From the NCBI GenBank assembly GCA_035578155.1, contig JAPWDM010000007.1:36492413-36556412 (forward strand): a DNA stretch of 64,000 nucleotides, in the 5' to 3' direction. Both the position numbers and the translations under genes were made by a program. Positions 11,447-23,445 of the stretch are shown here, one piece after another (position 1 is the stretch's first letter; each line of letters starts with the position of its first letter). The notes under the pieces are model-generated. The model had not been told where the DNA came from. It did no database searches and saw only the letters and a program-made list of their open reading frames with translations. The stretch comes from Brachynemurus nebulosus. Lineage: Eukaryota; Arthropoda; Insecta; Neuroptera; Myrmeleontidae.

Positions 11447-11471
11447 CCCCCCCCCCCCAAAAAAAAAAAAA
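11447..11471. repeat. C12-A13 homopolymer junction
   Basis: A run of cytosines directly joined to a run of adenines. It is a likely site of assembly or length error. Confidence 0.9.
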
Positions 11472-12019
11472 TTGGATGAAAAAGACCATTCGGTTCAATG
11501 GTTAGAAAAGAATTAAATTTTGCGAAATTTTTGCGCATTCAAGTATCACTATTTATGTCAAAATATTTTTTGTATATTGTAGTTATATAGAATTATTGAA
11601 AAATGTTATAAATATCGATTTTGCGAAATGATGGAATATTTTACAATAAAACAAAGTGGTTTATTTTACTTCGCTGCTATTATTTAATACATGTCTATAT
11701 TGTATACATATTTGAAAAGCTTTCCTCTTGAAAGTTTTGAAAAGAGTAGCTTTCAAATTGTATACATTTTAATGTCCTATATATAGAAAATATAAGCAAA
11801 AAGAAAACAAGGTTTATTTAATAAAAAAATATAGAATCTTTCATTTTGAAATATTATTGAAAAGTGACGTACGTTTAAAAGTAAAATGGTAACTGACTAG
11901 TAACGCCAATATAGCAATTTTTCACAAACAAATGTGTTTGTTCTTTGACTTCTTTTGTAAGATTTTTAAAAATTTGTATTTCAGAAGAAAACTCGAAGTT
12001 CTGAAGTGACACTGTGGCC

Positions 12020-12575
12020 CAGTGGCGTAGCGTGCCTTGGAGGGGCCCTGTATCAAAATTAGTTGGGTGGGAGGGGGCAAATGAAGGGTAAAGATTTCTC
12101 ACAAAAGAAACAAAAATTGTTGCATTAAATTAAAATAAATATTTATTGATCATAAGTTACCGCTTCCTCCTAGAAATTGAGCCTACCCAAACAAATTGAT
12201 TTATTAAATCATCTATAGCTGAAGACGGTTTCAGTTTTTCTAAAATTTCTGCCTCTATAGACAATAGTGACAAGTCTGATAGCCATTCTTGCCGCATCGA
12301 AGTCTCATTTTTGAAGTTACCCATGTTGCCAACTTTTGGGCGCACGCTTAACCCGGGAAAAAAAGAGATTGCTTTTTTGACTCTTGTCATTTCTGAAGTG
12401 AAAACTCTATTATAGGCACGTATGACAGTTTTTATGTTTTTTTCCCGGGAAGCACGAAACTAAGTGATATTATGGATAACATTTTACTAATTTTTGCTTA
12501 CATACGTTAGGGGCCTCTATAGTCCGGGGGCCCCGTATCATTGATACGGCTGATACGGCGGTAGCTACGCCCCTA
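12020..12575 (-). mobile_element. Internally deleted hAT transposon
   Basis: The left end CAGTGGCGTAGCGTGCC and the inverted right end TAGGGGCGTAGCTACCGCC are typical hAT-like ends. Between them is a transposase remnant (12157-12390). I could not find an 8-bp duplication beside these ends, so one border may be off or decayed. Confidence 0.65.
12157..12390 (-). pseudogene. hAT transposase C-terminal fragment
   Basis: The 77-residue frame contains QEWLSDLSLLSIEAEILEKL followed by a short acidic/hydrophobic stretch (SSAIDDLINQF) and a basic end (SRRKR). 'L..L.LLSIE.d' followed by 'id.F' marks the dimerisation end of hAT transposases. The catalytic DDE part and zinc finger are missing. The gene lies between hAT-like inverted ends, which supports the call. 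Upstream of its first methionine the frame continues for some codons (RAYNRVFTSE), so that methionine is not a real start. A decayed internal remnant with no function expected. Confidence 0.65.
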
Positions 12576-14656
12576 GTTTCTGATGAAGCAAGTACTGATT
12601 TTAATAGAACAGTTTGGAAGCAAAACTTTCAACGTCAACCGATTAGTTCGATAGCGGTTTTATAAAATAAAACTGTTTTGAAACTTCTGTATCGAAATAT
12701 ATGCGTTCATTCTGAATCTCTGAATAACTTTCAATTCATTAACAGACTTAATAATATTTAAGGTAATTAATAGATGTTATTCGAAAATGAAGTTGATAAT
12801 TTATCGCTGTGTTAAGTGTATTCGTGAAGTGATTCCATGAATATTCGAAAGTGAATGTGAAACATGAGAACAGACAAAGATGGATGACATGGTGGTAAAT
12901 AAGTATATTCATACGGAACAGTAGACAAGGATAAGTAATAAAACCCTTTCTTATTTTAATCGTCTTATATGAAGGATCAATTAAATGATTTATCACTTTT
13001 TAAATTATTGATTAGATTCGTACAGTTGTCGCAATGGAATCGTTTACGTTTCATAAATGGCTGAGTATTCAAAAAAATAGAGATGTTGCTGTGAATAATT
13101 TCTTGTAACTTTCCTGCCCAATCCCAATTTTGATCACGTTCCCGATGGAACCTGATTTTTACTCCGGGTTCCGAAATATCTTTATTGCTACACCCGCTCG
13201 CTTCCAATGCCGTATGAAAATTTTTTGTTCCCGCCTTTTTTTAAAATTGAATGTTAAATCATTTAAAGAAGTTCAATTTATGCAAGTGATTTTAAAAGAT
13301 ATCCTTTCTGGGACATACGTGATATATCCGTGATACACTAAATTTTTGACCTGTGCAATCTAACGTTATCCTAGCCGAAAAAAATGAAATCGTCTGTATG
13401 TACAAAACTTTATTTAATTTCGAATTTGTAACAATGTTTTTTAACTCCACTTGCTCAAATTTTTGTAAACACTGGGCATTTGATGACAGCTGGCCAACTT
13501 ATAAAGTATTTTGAAAATAGTTTTGCGATCATTATCATTTTTAAAATGGTGAATTTGTGTGTTAAAATTTTTGCTAACACAACTGTATCATTCGTACGAA
13601 ATTTGTAACAAAATCCTGTTTAGTAAGTTGACATATTCTTCGTGAATATTATCGTATCAGTGAAGAGTACTTTATATAGTTACTCATGGAATTATTAATT
13701 CACGATATAAATATTTTTGTTCACTAATTAAAGTTGTGATAATCTGTTTTGAAGACGTTGAAATATGAGATTTGGTTTGATGTGACATGTGATCGTAGAG
13801 TTCAAATGAAAAATTTGTGATGAGTCACGATTTTCAATTAGTCATTGTAGGTAGCAAAGGAGATAGTGTAACAGATTTTTTTTGCAATGTGTAATAACCA
13901 CCAATAACCACCCTATTAAGTGTGTGACCAGCCCACACTTGGTGGTGGGATTACCACAAACTCACCCGTCTGTTTAGAGTGTTCTGAACAACCAAGCCAT
14001 TTCTTGGGTGTTTCGTTGTGTTTAGAAATATCTTTTTATTTGTAAAAGTTTATGAAGTGCTGAAGATTGCACTGTAATTTTTTTTCGAAAACATGGATCA
14101 TAAAAGGTAATTGTTAAAATTTGATTTTTTTGGCGGGTCACCATAAGTAATATGCACGTATTTTTTGTGGGATAATTCCATCAATAATTGCAAACATTAA
14201 TATGACATAGATATATAACTAATTATTACTAGTTAATTTATTAATTAAAAATTGTAGCTTAAAAATGAGGGGGGTGGAGGTAAAATATTAAAACCTCCAA
14301 AAAGCACAACCTAGGTACGAACTTTATCAACACACCAAATTTTAACCCTCTGCGTTAATTATGGGGGGTGTGGGCGCGGTAGATCCAGCAAAAATTATTT
14401 TTTTCCCCCTCTACTCCTTCCAAATCATCCTAGGAAGCTGAATTTTGGATATATTATAGGTAATTGACCGAAACATTATTTCCAACCGGTTTGGAAAAGT
14501 TTTATTGTTTTGTTGTCCCCCACCACCCCCCTAAAAGTTGAGTCGGATCCAAAATTTGCCCCCACTTTGATAGTATGAGATGCCTCGAAAATGAGCCCCA
14601 CTTACCCATTAGCTCTTAACTTCCATAGGGGGGCCCTACACATATTAAAAGGTGGT

Positions 14657-14659
<3 letters not shown>

Positions 14660-14750
<91 letters not shown>
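14660..14750. repeat. (TA)n microsatellite
   Basis: A continuous TA run of 91 bases, preceded by a C/G-rich stretch with several runs of C and G (14500-14660). Confidence 0.97.
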
Positions 14751-14752
<2 letters not shown>

Positions 14753-14924
14753 CAGACTTTTTCTTTCTACAGAATCGTGTTCTACGGGTCCGAAAACGGA
14801 TAGCGCCCCTACTCTCGCCTCTCGCCGTTCTTATCGTATAGGCTGTATAAGTCTAATTTTTCCAGGTGAAAAATTCGACTAAAAATTCATTAGATAACGT
14901 GTAAATCTATATCGTTTAGTGTGT

Positions 14925-15140
14925 CGATATTTATCTGAATCAAGTGGTCGGAAAACCACATGTCATATTACACGACCTAATGTTTTTCCGAAAATGATTT
15001 CAAGCTACAAAAAACTTATTCAGAATTAAAGAATTGCTTCGAAACATTTCTCCAATGCGCAAAAAAGTGTCGGATATTTATCCAAATTATATGGTCGACC
15101 AAGTGGTCGGATAACGACATTTCATATTACACGATCCAAT
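14925..15140 (+). repeat. Satellite-like array, two diverged units
   Basis: AAGTGGTCGGA starts at 14942 and 15101, a period of 159. Each is followed by an (A/G)ACAT(T/G)TCATATTACACGA core. GTGTCGATATTTATC-type sequence precedes both. Same family as 30.5 kb. Confidence 0.8.
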
Positions 15141-15639
15141 ATTTTTAGTATGGTTGATATAATTTTGTGTGTTAAACAAATTTTAAGAATTTTTATCGTA
15201 CAAATTTTAATATTTTGTGTAAAAATATCCATGTAAAACTTTTGATGATTAAAAACTTAAAATTGTCCTGAAATATTTTAGATATTGTATCCTTGAGTAA
15301 CTCTGCCATAGCCGGTCCCAAGCCCGGTTGAGAAAGGAGGAGGGTTAAAGGAAGGACTAAATCACTATGTCGAGTTCAGAAAGTTGTGTTTTGATATGTT
15401 TGATAAAATTCGAAATTGGTGGTATTTATTTTATTTGTTTTTCGTGGTGGTTGGGTTCGTTATCTACAATTAAATTACAAATCCATATCAAATCCTTTTG
15501 GGAATCCCCGCTTACATTGGCAATCATTTTTCATTTAGCTTTATACATTTGTGGTTAATAGTCTCACCGATGTTTAATAAACGTTATTTAGTGAAGATTT
15601 CGATTTGTCTGAAACCGAAAAAGACAAATTCAATCTTAC

Positions 15640-16025
15640 CTTCGTCGGGTACCCCGACTACGTTCCGTGGTGATTTCCGGCTCGTACGGTGACGAATAGA
15701 TTGGTTCAATTTCGGATTCTTGTATCGTTTCATAAATATGTTCCACATCTTCCGATTCGGATTCTAATTTTGAACTCTTATTGACGATATGGATTTTGTG
15801 CATTCGATTATCGAGTGCGGCAATTTGTTCATTAATACTTTCTAATTGAGTGCGAATGAAGGAATTGGTTGGAGATTTGTCCAGAAGGTTCCCGGCGATC
15901 GTTGGGATTTCTTTTGTGTTGTGCGTTGCGTTTTCGGTGTCACTAATGTCGCTGATGATTGGGCCCGTGGTTGCGGTGGTTGAGGTAAGTTCGATTGCGG
16001 CGATCTCGTCGCGCGGTGATCGTAT
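15640..16025 (-). CDS. Internal exon of the minus-strand gene (possible PDZRN3-like)
   Basis: This 386-base exon follows TTTGAATTTCAG and ends AAG before GTAAGATT. It is open in phase 0 for 128 codons plus two bases. Codon use is GC-richer than the surroundings. From the N-terminus: a polar Thr/Ser/Ile-rich part; a short helical segment around residues 60-80 (QLESINEQIAALDNRMHKIH); an acidic stretch (LESESEDVE); then HIYETIQESEIEPIYSSPYE; and an Arg-rich end. The helix followed about 75 residues later by DSSSAYNT in the next exon matches the order I recall in PDZRN3 ('LNEELRSIELECQNI' before DSSSAYNT). Two YxxP/IYx motifs could be phosphotyrosine sites; that is inference. Entry phase 0 fits the exon at 24281-24472 and exit phase 2 fits 2042-2239. 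Exon status is well supported, the family name only moderately. Confidence 0.82.
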
Positions 16026-16073
16026 CTGAAATTCAAAGCAAACATGGTGTATATTTGAAAACAGACTCGCTCA

Positions 16074-16345
16074 CTCGCATTAAGTTAGGATTCTTCAATG
16101 CCTCAGTGGCTTGCATATATGTTTGATAGTTATGAGTATCACTTAATTCAATTTTTTTTAAATTTATTGAATCCACGTTTGGAAAGTTACAGGGGTGGGA
16201 GCGGAAAAACATTACTTTGAAACTCAGTATTTCCAAAACGGGATTTAAAAATTAAAAATGGATTTTATGAAATTATGGGGTGTGACAGAGGGACGGACAT
16301 GACGAAATTATTAGGGTTCCGAGATTTTTCTTCGAAACCCTAAAA
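16074..16345 (+). repeat. Dispersed repeat with CATTAAGTTAGG head and GGACATGACGAAA tail
   Basis: CGCATTAAGTTAGGATTCTTC near the start resembles 49.91 and 50.86 kb. GGTGTGACAGAGGGACGGAC with ATGACGAAAT and a CGAAACCCTAAAA tail resembles 7.8 and 50.35 kb. The head and tail may belong to one repeat. Confidence 0.5.
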
Positions 16346-16353
16346 ATTATAAA

Positions 16354-17208
16354 TAGTACGGTGCAATTAGACCGAAACCTCAACATACAAAGTAACAGTT
16401 TCACTCCAACTCCAAATTGTTCTATACCGTCCACATATTGTTTGGTAAAAAGTTACACCATTCTGAGCGTCGGGTCTGGGAGGGAGGCAAGTTAACGGTT
16501 TTCGTCAGTTTTTCTTAAATGTTTCGAAAACTATGCAGTTTAGCTCAAAAAGTGCCTATACAAAAATAATCTACATTAAACTGCGAACAAAAATAGTCCT
16601 GTGCATAATCTTGCTAAAGTGAAGAGTTCCAGAATTATGAAGGGTGTAAAAATAGCAATTTTTAGTATTTTTAGATTTTTTGGTAAATATGACTGATTAT
16701 CACTAAGGAAACTATTTTTTTTTTTTTATACAGGATTGTGTTTTGTAAAAGAAAATTGCGATTAGTCTCAGGTGTTCGTCAATCTTCTTCCACCTCCCAC
16801 TCGAGAGGATTCTTCTTCTTATTCCGCCACTGCTGCATCTGGTGATAGGTGCAGCAGTGGCTAAAAATACTAAAAATTGCTACTTTTACACCCTCCGTAA
16901 CTCGGGAACTGTTTACTTTAGCAAGATTATGCACAGGACCATTTTTGTTCGGAATTTAATGTAGATTATTTTTGTATCGACACTTTTTACGCTAAACCCC
17001 ATAGTTTCCGAAATATTTTTAAAAAAAACTGATGAAATCCATTAATTTGCCTACTTCTACCCCCTCTCTCCAAAACCCGACGCTCAAAATGGTGTGACAT
17101 TTTGCCAAACAATATGTGGACTGTATAGAACAATTTGGAGTTGGAGTGAAACTGTTACTTTGGATGTTGAGGTTAGATCGTTTTCTTTTGAATAACTGTA
17201 CCGTACTA
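16354..17208. mobile_element. Long foldback element, TA-flanked, ~300-bp inverted arms
   Basis: The arms at roughly 16354-16670 and 16860-17208 are inverted copies with scattered differences. Shared strings include AACAGTTTCACTCCAACTCC, AATTGTTCTATAC, GTCCACATATTGTTTGG, GAGCGTCGGGT, and ATTTTTAGTATTTTTAG with its complement. The outermost bases read TA-GTACGGT...ACCGTAC-TA, compatible with Tc1/mariner-type TA insertion. The ~190-base centre holds a GC-rich hairpin. No coding frame. Confidence 0.8.
16827..16860. repeat. Hairpin at the centre of the foldback element
   Basis: CCACTGCTGCATCT and AGGTGCAGCAGTGG pair at 13 of 14 positions around a 6-base loop. Confidence 0.85.
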
Positions 17209-18954
17209 AAATGTTATTTTATATTTTTTAATTTCAACAAAACTTTTCCACTTAACACAAATAGAAAATTCGAATAAAAATGTTTTTATTATTATAACTG
17301 AACAGTCGTCAACCTCGTGTCATACGATATTTTGATGGAAGTAATTTAGAGTTCGATATATATACGTGTGGTGAAATCGTCGTGTTGCACGTTTTGTAAT
17401 ATTTCCGTGTTCTGGTTTGATTCTTGAAACTTTCATTTTAGAGTAATCATTGTAGACGTCAATAGTTTCGTATCAAGAAAATAGTACGTAGTTCAAGAAG
17501 TGTTATACAAGTTTTTTCTTTTAATTTTCACAAACACTATTTTATTATAGAAAATTTCATATTTTTCATTTTCGTATTCGTGTACGACATTGATATGTGA
17601 CATACAGGGCCGTCATAATTTGGCGACTTTCAGTTTGTACACTATTTTCGGAACGAATGCAATTAAATTTCTTATTTCAGGTAACGACTATTTATAGTGC
17701 GAAAGTGAAACTGGTGTTAGTTAAAACCTCAAGTTTATATAAAAACTAAAATTGGTATTGTTTTTGTACGCTTCTACATGCTAATATATTCTTTATATCT
17801 AGTTTTGAAAGTTTGACCAATGTAAACGGCATTGCAATCGATGCATTTTAAACATTAAATTCTATACTTTTCCGGATTCGACTAGAATTGCAAGACATTT
17901 TCTAGTATTCAACCACCAAAGTGAAAGACACGTGAAACGCAACTGATTCAGCCACAAGACTGAATCGAGGGCAGCACTTCGAACATAGCACCGTTATCAT
18001 TGTATTCTTTTACTCACCATTTGCACATTGCAAAATAATTAATGGTAAACGATATTCATATTTAAAAATTATTAAGAATTTAATTAAAACCGGGGAATCC
18101 CCTACATTTAAATCATACAAAACCCTTATTCGTATTTAACGTCTCATTTATACATATTTAATACTTCAGTTAATAGGATAGGGTAGGGACGCCTTTTTTA
18201 ACATATGCAAAGTGAATCTTTTAGTGAAAATTTAGTAAAAAAAAAATATATCTTACACTACGATAGGCAAATTTAAATATTTTACAAGTCTCCACTGGAA
18301 AAACTCGGTTTCGTAGACAATTTGTGGCAATGTTCGTTAGTGTTCCCGGCAATTTTGCTGATGTGTATGTGTGAATACTGGTAAATAATAACAAAGAACC
18401 TACAAGCATAGTGAAACCGACTTAAAACTGTAATAGAAAAATTAATTTAGTGGCATTTCCACGTTTTCTGTTTATAAAGACAGGATGTCTCATCTTGAAG
18501 AACGGGTATTTGATAGTCTTCTTTTCATTAGAAGTAATATAAATAATTTTTTTTAATCCTAGCCATAGATACAACGGTAATTTGGTATCGGTATCGATAT
18601 CGCTTATATAACGGTAAAGATTATTTACTCTTTAACAGAAGATATTTAGTTATTTGATTGATTTTGTTTTTTTTTGTATCACTAATTAAAATGGAACATC
18701 CTGTAACTACTATGAGTACGGCTAATCCACCCTTGTTCTACCGGGTCCATTTATGATATTTTTACGAGAGAAAAAAAGGAATAGTTGGTAAAGCACGGGT
18801 GAAAATAGACGACAGGGGCGACAGTGGGCAAGTACCGGGTAAACAGCGTAACGGATAGAGCTCATCCGGGTAATGTTAGCCATGTCTTTTAATTTTTAGA
18901 AAAGAAGAAAAATTTAGAAGAATTGAATGAAGGATTTAGAAAAAATTTTCACAT

Positions 18955-19250
18955 ATCTGCGTACAAATTCATTGTAATATAGACAACATAATATATTTTT
19001 GAGTATTTTGAGTATGTTGAGAACTATTTGAAACATAGCTATTTAACTAATTTTATGCTTATATCAAATCATTTACACAATTTTTATGGAAAATGAATAC
19101 CAGTGCCAATTTGACGAAAATTCGTTTTGCTTATTTAATGTGGAATTATTTCCGCCATTATTTGGAACTAGCATTTATCCGCGGCTTCGCCCGCGTTGTG
19201 TTTGAAATTAGGAGTATTAGGACATTGACAAATATATTGTGCCAATGTTG
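18955..19250 (-). repeat. Left arm of a ~1.8-kb inverted repeat
   Basis: Matches the reverse complement of 20446-20726 over nearly its whole length (TTCATTGTAATATAGACAAC, AATTCGTTTTGCT, TGGAATTATTTCCG, CGCGGCTTCGCCCGCG). On the minus strand the hairpin is followed 8 bases later by CTAG (19168-19171), as at Helitron 3' ends. Homology continues past CTAG, so it is not a simple Helitron border. Confidence 0.75.
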
Positions 19251-19592
19251 AAAGCTGTTATTATTTTTCAGGATAATGGAAGTCATTGCAGTGTTGCGTT
19301 CCTTTTCCTCTTGTATTATAGCAATTACTGAGTCTTGTACCTTCATTGTAAAGGGACATTAACTTGCATGATACAATCAGATTTCATTATCGTTACCACA
19401 ACGTTCGTCAAAAAAGAAGTCGACTGAAGATGAGTAGACTTCCAACAGGAGCTTGATTAATAGCAAAACCTATGAATAATTGTCTAGCTATTTTAAAAGT
19501 AAAAATTGCTATTCATCTAATATTTAAATATATACTATCACAATTGTTTTACGTATTAGATCGGTCAAACATCACATCTACTTCTGAAGAAG

Positions 19593-20009
19593 CATTTTTT
19601 CTTTTGGTCTTGCTAGAGCAGTTTGAGTCTTGATCTTGGTCTTGCTAGAGCAGTTTGAGTCTTGGTCTTGGTCTTGCAAAATACAGTCTTGATATTGGTC
19701 TTGGTCTTGGTATTGCTAAAGAATCTTGCACTTTCTTGCATTTTTTTATTAGCGAATTCTTTCCTTCTAAAATCAGAATTTTCTCTCTTTACGGTATTAA
19801 TTATAGTTTTAAAATATTTAAATAATTTAGCAAAAGTCTTGCTTTTTTTTGCTATTGTCTTGGTCTTGCTCACTTGAGTCTTGGTATTGGTCTTGCAGCC
19901 ATACTTATAGTCTTGGTCTTGTTCTTGGTATACATAGTCTTGGTCTTGCAAAAAAAAATGCAAGACCAAGACAAGACTGCAAAACCAAGACTAATTTTGT
20001 TCATCACTA
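19593..20009. mobile_element. CTTGGT-rich element, copy 1
   Basis: Built from degenerate TCTTGG/TCTTGC repeats at both ends, pointing so that the right end folds back (CTTGCAAAAAAAAATGCAAG). A unique AT-rich centre (TTAGCGAATTCTTTCCTTC) is shared with copy 2 at 21236-21705. The right end GTTCATCACTA matches copy 2. The left border is uncertain. Frames rich in LVLVLV across it are repeat artefacts. Confidence 0.65.
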
Positions 20010-20445
20010 ATCGACGGGGGCAACCGATTGCTACAGTCAGGATCTTTATAGCTCTTAGCTCTTATCAACGGTTTGGCTGTAATAAAAATGGTAACTCTCA
20101 AAAAACACACGCTCTATAAATATAATAATAAGGAATTGTAATATTGTCTTTTTCTAAAAATTCAAATATGTGACGTATTATGACGTAGATGGCGAAATGC
20201 GCAAAAAAAGCTTATTTTGGTCCTGAATGTAGAGTACCTATCTTAATCTGCTTTGCTGTTGGAGTAAAGATTGTTATCTTTATTCGAGGACAGGACACTG
20301 GTTAGTCCGGAATATCCTCATCGAATATTTCTTAAGACATTGAGATGCCAGGATTTTTTCATTAATAGTGCCTGTGTGTTATGTGCATTTAATTATGTAT
20401 GTGTGTATGTTGAGAACTATTTGAGACATATTTAACTATTTAACT

Positions 20446-20726
20446 CAACATTGGCACAATATATTTGCCAATGTCCTAACACAACGCGGGCGAAGCCGCG
20501 AGTAAATGCTAGTTGCAAATAATGACGGAAATAATTCCACATTAAATACGAGACTTCTTCATTAGCAAAACGAATTTTCGTCAAGTTGGCAATGGTATTC
20601 ATTTTCCATAGAAATTATGTAAATGATTTGACTTAAGCATAAAATTAGTTACAGATGTCTCAAATAGTTCTCAACATACTCAAAAATATATTATGTTGTC
20701 TATATTACAATGAATTGTATGCAGAT
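20446..20726 (+). repeat. Right arm of the ~1.8-kb inverted repeat
   Basis: Partner of 18955-19250. The hairpin CGCGGGCGAAGCCGCG (20485-20500) is followed by CTAG at 20509-20512. The arm lacks a short GAAATTAGGAGTATT insertion that the left arm has. Confidence 0.75.
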
Positions 20727-21235
20727 AAAAGAAGTATAAATTTCGGATGCCCTGTCTGTTCTGTATTGTATTTTATTTTTTCCCGACACGTGCCTTTCGT
20801 TGGCGATGCCAACACAGACTGCTATTCGTGCCACATCCACCGGCAGCAGTGCTCAATGATAAATAAAATTAATTAGAATTTTCGAAATATAAAAATTAAT
20901 ATTCCTGTTTTGTAATTTTAACTGTAAATTACAGTGAAAAGAACATCCAGTCGACTCGTGTACTCGTTCATGTCTGTAAATATAACACTCTCGAGTCTCT
21001 GTAAATTGTCTCGGGATATCTTGGTGTTCTACATACAGACATATGTACCCTACGTGAACATATTCTGAATATCGTAAGTATTCTATGTTAGTACATACGA
21101 TGAATAAAACAAGTATATTTGCTACGATTGAAGTCCGAAACTGTGAAAAAAAATGATTTCAAATCGTTCAGAAACTTCTAACGCTACACTGGAAACGATA
21201 GATTAACTACTTCCTTGACCGGGGTATTTGGGGAC

Positions 21236-21705
21236 TACTGATGAGCAAATGCAAGACCAAGACCAAGACTGCCAAGGCCTTGGTCTTGTTCTTGCATTAA
21301 GAGTCTTGGTATTGGTCTTGCTAGAGCAGTTTGAGTCTTGGTTTTGGTCTTGGTCTTGCAAAATGCAGTCTTGGTTTTGGTCTTGTTATTGCTAAAAAAT
21401 TTTGCATTTTCTTGCATTTTTTTACTAGCGAATTTTTTTCTTCTAAAATCAGAATTTTTACTATCTTTACGTATTAATTATACTTTCAGTCTATTTAAAT
21501 AGTTTAGCAAGAGTCTTGCTTTTTTCTTGCTTTTGTCTTGATCTTGCTCACTTGAGTCTTGGTATTAGTCTTTCAGCCATACTTATAGTCTTGGTCTTGG
21601 TCTTGTTCTTGGTATACATAGTCTTGGTATACATAGTCTTGGTCTTGCAAAAAATGCAAGACCAAGACAAGACTGCAAGACCAAGACTAATTTTGCTCAT
21701 CACTA
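21236..21705. mobile_element. CTTGGT-rich element, copy 2 (hAT-like borders)
   Basis: The ends are TACTGATGAGCAAA and, inverted, TAGTGATGAGCAAAA. The flanks TTGGGGAC (21228-21235) and TCAGGGAC (21706-21713) agree at 6 of 8 positions, which could be a decayed 8-bp duplication as made by hAT elements. The interior matches copy 1. Confidence 0.65.
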
Positions 21706-22831
21706 TCAGGGACAACTATTATGTCAAGAATGTGTCGTGTTCTTCAAAGAAGAAATCGTCTCCGAGGAGATCGCCGGGGAAAAAAAGGTGGTGGTAAACA
21801 TAAGGTCCTTGAAAAATGACCAATTACCACACTGACGATACCCTCTCCCGAGTCGCTCAAACACCTACCAATCCATTATTCACACTGTCACCATATGAAT
21901 GGTCCATTATCACTAGTATTGATGTGTTGAAGACCAAAATGAAAGGAACAATTAAGATTCGTTTGGAACATTTGATTTAATTCATCTACTCTCACTTAAC
22001 TTCACTTTAATTTCAGGTTACCTGATTTCGGGCTCAAATGGCAATCTAGCATGTAGGTGTACGTATTTATATAACATTATATTTTCCATCTGCCTTCCTC
22101 ACTTTTTTCCTGTAGTGCCTCGAACCACCTCTAATGTACATATGTACATACATAATGATAAAAATGATAAATTTCTACAAAAAAAAAGACTTGTCGGAAT
22201 TGCATACAAATAAATATGTTTACATCGCTCTGAAAAAAGGACTTGTCTTGATTTATTTATCTATGCATTGATGATTAATTAATGGAAAAATTGTTCTATT
22301 GTTACATATTATGGATCTGCTTGAAGGGTTTTTTAAACGGTTTAAAAAAAAAAGCAATTTGAAAACCAATATTAATCCTTGACTGCAATGAAATATACTG
22401 TTTCGATTTAAGTGGTAACATCGCCAACTTGATTCTAGGAAAGCTGCAATATTGTTTTGATTTTCAATGACTTGCATGCAAACTAATCTCACTTGAATTC
22501 CTTGGAAACCGGTAGTGATGGGTCATTGATGATTGTTTCGTTAAAGAAACTGTGCGTCTACTACTTTATACAGCTTATTATAAACGCCCTATATGTTAAA
22601 GTAGTTGTAATCAAATTTACAAAATATTTGTTTTCGTTAACAACTGAAGGCAACTCGTTGATCAATGTTCAATCATGGATTGATCTGTGGTAAATTCAAA
22701 ATGACGCAGTGTTCATCAAATAAATTTATTTAGTTAATTAATTATGGTTAAATAAGTAATCCTGCAGACATTTTGTGGTTACATATCGACCGTACAAACA
22801 ATTTTTCGATTGCTCTACCAAGTAAATTTAT

Positions 22832-23445
22832 AATTGAAGAGGTGGATTCCAAAAGGCGCTAAGTCACTTTTTGCAATTTTTCAGGAAATGTAAAAAACTA
22901 TCTAGGTAGGCAAATGTAGTAATCTGTTTAAATTATTTCCAAGTTCTTAGATAATAATTATTATTGATGTTATTTATTTGTTCTTATTTATACATATAAT
23001 TTTCAATAGATTATATTGAAAAAAAACCTTTAAAAAGTAGGGTTGAGTTGGTTAAAATAAACCTAGTTTGTTTAAATACAGATATATTTTATTCAAGAAA
23101 CATTTTAAACAGTGTATTATTAGCTATTTCATTTGTTTGACATAACAGAAAATCTGTCTACAAGCAAATTTGGAAAAAAATACCAGCTATTATTGAAAAA
23201 AAAAGAAATGCAATGGTTTACGAGTAAATTTGACTTAGAGCGTTTTGAAATAAAACTGTCACTGACTTAGCGCTTTTTTGGAAAACATTCCATTTTTCAT
23301 CATTCATTTTACAGTAGACTAAGCTCATTTTGAAGGGTGGCACCACGAAAATCGTGTAGAGCTAGACTTGAACATTCTGCATCAACTAAAATCTCACATT
23401 AGACAAAAAATGACTTAGCGCCTTTTGGAATCCACCTCTTCAATT
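22832..23445. mobile_element. Element with ~40-bp inverted ends (GGTGGATTCCAAAAGGCGCT)
   Basis: AATTGAAGAGGTGGATTCC, AAAAGGCGCTAAGTCA and CTTTTTG at the left are repeated inverted at 23402-23445 with one mismatch. ACTTAGCGCTTTTTTGGAAA recurs internally near 23264. No transposase and no certain target duplication. Unclassified MITE. Confidence 0.8.

Larger units (their letters stand above)
8063..15639 (-). other. Intron upstream of the candidate cassette exon
   Basis: Carries the TTAA element (8251-8721), a hAT element (9670-10232), GC-rich hairpins (10874-10949), a hAT transposase remnant (12020-12575), a (TA)n tract and satellite-like units (14.9-15.1 kb). I see no coding signal in 8722-9669, 10233-10873 or 12576-14640. 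Confidence 0.6.

Noticed and set aside
13970..13987. Possible 18-base microexon (minus) between TTGTTCAG and GTGAGT
   Set aside because: In the phase required by neighbouring exons it contains a stop.
15842..16045. Pro/Gln/Thr-rich minus-strand frame overlapping the 15640-16025 exon
   Set aside because: It is an alternate frame of a well-bordered exon. The exon's own frame fits both splice sites and the intron phases.
19613..20119. LVLVLV-type hydrophobic and QDQD-type frames at 19.6-20.1 and 21.2-21.8 kb
   Set aside because: They are translations of CTTGGT hexamer repeats, not membrane proteins.
22017..22052. Plus-strand mini-exon between TTTCAG and GTAGGT
   Set aside because: Only about 12 codons, with no partners. 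Expected by chance.
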